Shown: positions 61,782 to 64,000 of the stretch, one piece after another
Numbering within the stretch: position 1 is the first letter of the stretch
How the letters are laid out: each line of letters begins with the position of its first letter
Assembly: GCA_036872755.1 (NCBI GenBank)
Contig: JAVHNS010000002.1
Coordinates: 682,001-746,000, forward strand
Length of the DNA: 64,000 bases
Origin: Orbilia blumenaviensis
Taxonomy: Eukaryota > Ascomycota > Orbiliomycetes > Orbiliales > Orbiliaceae
Reading direction: 5' to 3'
Notes under the pieces: model-generated
Seen by the model: the letters and a program-made list of their open reading frames with translations, nothing else
Databases searched by the model: none
What the model was told of the DNA's origin: nothing
Made by a program: the position numbers and the translations under genes

Positions 61782-63016
61782 ATGATTTCGCGACCCAAAT
61801 ATAGATGTCAAATTCTCTTTGTTATTGTTTTTATCTACCAATATGTGCTACCATCATGGAGTATTCCTTTGTCACAGGGCCCAGAAAGTCCTCAGACACA
61901 ATACTTTAATCCCGATGTGGAGCAATCCCAGCAAGCAAAGGGGGCAACGTCCGAAGTATCTATGCCGGTTGCACCCATGCTCCCACGGCTAAATGGTCCT
62001 AATGGCTTGGGAATCACCCACGACGTACCGGACTCTGTGAAACCAATTCGAAGGGGCAAGACAAACGAATCGGAGCCTTTGATAAATAAGAGTGTTCGTC
62101 TGAAAGCCACAGGTTTGGGTAGTTCAGATGGTACCCTTTCCCCAAGGTCACCCGCAACAGAGGAACTTTATTCATTGGATACGAAGCTCTATTGCATGAA
62201 TCCGACCCTTATTGTGGGGATCAGCGAGCGTTCATATGAACTGTCGGATACATATGGGCTCGGGAGCAGATATTACGTTAATTGGGACGAATTACTGAGA
62301 TCTACTCCAGCGGATATGCTCGAAATCTACATACTCAGTAAAATCGACCGATGCAAGGAATGTATGTGCGAGATAGGGCCTGATGGCTATACCGGCAATC
62401 TTAAAGCTGATCCTTTAAGTAACTTCTGCGCCACCCAGCGCGAGGCTAATATCTGTCAATTGATATACGGTAAGTCGCTCAAAATAACAAACCGTTCTAA
62501 CTTTCAGTAGTGAGGTCATATGACCACAAGGGCAAATTAAGTAACATTAATGGGTGGATCTTAGGCTGTCGGTGCGGAAGAGAAATGAAGTTGGAAAAGG
62601 CGAAAGGAGGCTTCCCGCTAACGCATTCCGGTAGATCGAAGCCTGGGGCGTTCTTCGAAACGGCCTTCGATACTGATGCACCGGGGTCTCCGGCCGGTAC
62701 GGAAGAAACATTACCGCCAGGTGATCACGCGGAGAGCGGAATGCAGGATATATATCATGAACGTGAGGGTATACCAACTAGGGAAAACTTGCAAAATTGG
62801 CGGATACTAGATCCCAGTACCAGAGAGCCATACTTTCTTGAAGGGCCAACGAAAGGCCCAAACCCATATTGGCGCCTTCCTATTGATATTGGATCATCTA
62901 GAACTGGATATAGGGGGATTTTGGCTACCGGAGGCAGAGGGTATAAGGGCCACTTTTGGAAAAGAGAGAACCTAGATATTGGTACCCCTGATCGATCCCC
63001 AATGGCCCAAAAATAG
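61782..63016 (+). CDS. Secreted Cys-rich hypothetical protein, paralog 2 of a tandem pair
   Basis: Exons 61782-62469 and 62565-63016 join after the first base of Gly230 (gtaagt donor, atcttag acceptor); 379 residues. A nearer acceptor (ctttcag, 62509) would put a stop in frame, so the later one is used. The signal peptide is MISRPKYRCQILFVIVFIYQ and on to about residue 27. A Pro/Ser-rich spacer follows, then C138, C191-x2-C194-x-C196, C216, C225, C231-x-C233. Spacing between the last five cysteines (x19-20, x8, x5, x1) matches paralog 1. The C-terminal region carries STREPYFLEGPTKGPNPYW and ends without the basic tail of paralog 1. Overall identity appears low outside the Cys block and LEGPT motif, so the duplication is old or fast-evolving. 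Function unknown; presumably extracellular. Confidence 0.75.
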
Positions 63017-64000
63017 GGGGGCGAAGATATTTCCTAGACCCTAAATATATTTTCGAAATCTAGATATGAGACTGAGGCAAGTTTAAATACTGGAGTGTAA
63101 AGAAACAACACTGGGTAACGAAGATAATACACACGTAAGAGTACTAGTAGTATATATTTCCTAGATTGCGTATTTCATGTTATCCTTATCAAGAAATAAT
63201 GATAGCTTCTATCAGTGTCGCAAGAAAAACTTTTACATACTGGTCTCCAGACGTTTAGCGTATATGATTGTAGGAATACTCATGATGACACCGAGGTGTA
63301 TCATCATCTATATCACATAGTAATGAGGGTCTATTTAATTTGTATATACATGCTCCTTAGAAGCTTGACGCGCTTAGTCACCAACTTCGACCAACACGAA
63401 CAATTGAATTGACAATAAAATTGCTGTTTATCATATACGCACTGGTCTCATTGGAACCAGATAAGCACCCACAGTAACTAACTTGTGGTATCGTGTCCCA
63501 TCCGCGCTTATCAACCATAGTTAATCTTGTTTGTGGGGGAAAACAAAAAATAAAGATAAAAATAAATTTTGTAAAATTTGAAAGCGGAGAACTAGAATGC
63601 GCATGCACACCACTAAGGAATCTGATCAGCTGATTAAAGTGCCAGATAAACTCCAAATTTCTTATAGGAAGCTTTCTCGTTTGTGGATTGTTTGCTCACT
63701 TGTGCAGAATCGCATTGGTATAAGGAATTTATAGATTTCGATATTCTAGTAATCTTTGTAATCTTTTTTTTTTTTAACCGAAAACCAAGCATACAGCGCT
63801 AGTGTAGCATTAGCTAACGCGGGCTGTTGGAATCGACCGTCGGGACATATATAACTCCAGGCTGTCGTCATTTAGTAAGTCACCGGCTAGTACAAGTTCC
63901 GTGCTCAGATGTAACCAGGGGTAAGGAGATGATACCAACTCGAAGAAATAACGGTCTGAGATATACGGCATGTCGGCCGACAAATAACGCGCCGTTCCGC
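63017..64000. other. Right-end stretch, no gene seen
   Basis: AT-rich with short frames in both directions; the minus frame 63378-63656 is T/F-rich and has no motif. A ten-base T run lies near 63765. A gene that begins beyond the window cannot be excluded. Confidence 0.5.

Overview
This window looks like a nuclear segment from a filamentous ascomycete (Pezizomycotina). Nearly every convincing gene is interrupted by short introns of about 50-160 bp with GTAAGT/GTATGT/GTGAGT-type donors, CTAAC/CTGAC-like branch sites and CAG/TAG acceptors. The protein families are fungal: a GH10 xylanase with a CBM1 module, an Egh16-like secreted protein, a Clr5-domain protein, Zn2Cys6 clusters, a wax-synthase-like acyltransferase and a CYSTM protein. 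I cannot fix the class or species. I saw no convincing tRNA, rRNA, CRISPR array or intact transposon.

Layout, left part (1-18.6 kb): the 3' end of an A1 aspartic protease; a FAD-dependent monooxygenase (four exons) convergent with a nitronate monooxygenase, which may form a small oxidative catabolic pair; an unrecognised 740-residue protein; a long non-coding stretch; a C2H2 zinc-finger-like protein; another long non-coding stretch; then a wax-synthase-like membrane acyltransferase convergent with a small protein that has a Cys-rich tail.

Middle (22.5-48 kb): a four-exon Clr5-domain protein; an 81-residue membrane-anchored protein; a Ser/Pro-rich protein; an 80-residue CYSTM protein built from three exons; a decayed kinase-like relic; an Egh16-like secreted protein with a Lys/Cys-rich insert and an acidic tail. 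These are followed by a compact run of metabolic and secreted enzymes: DJ-1/PfpI protein, D-3-phosphoglycerate dehydrogenase (first step of serine synthesis) and the CBM1-GH10 xylanase. A coiled-coil protein and a protein with a striking every-fourth-residue glycine repeat close this part.

Right part (48-64 kb): gene-poor and AT-rich in places, with repeated CTAGGTA-type motifs. It holds a small protein with two tandem Zn2Cys6 clusters, split by introns at the same position in each cluster, and a tandem pair of paralogous secreted Cys-rich proteins of 380 and 379 residues. These paralogs share an eight-cysteine layout, a conserved intron and a C-terminal EPY[YF]LEGPT motif. Several coding-like but broken stretches lie between 49.6 and 56.5 kb. 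The paralogous pair and the double Zn2Cys6 gene are my best candidates for something undescribed.

All exon joins were made by eye from splice signals, reading phase and family motifs; no search was run.
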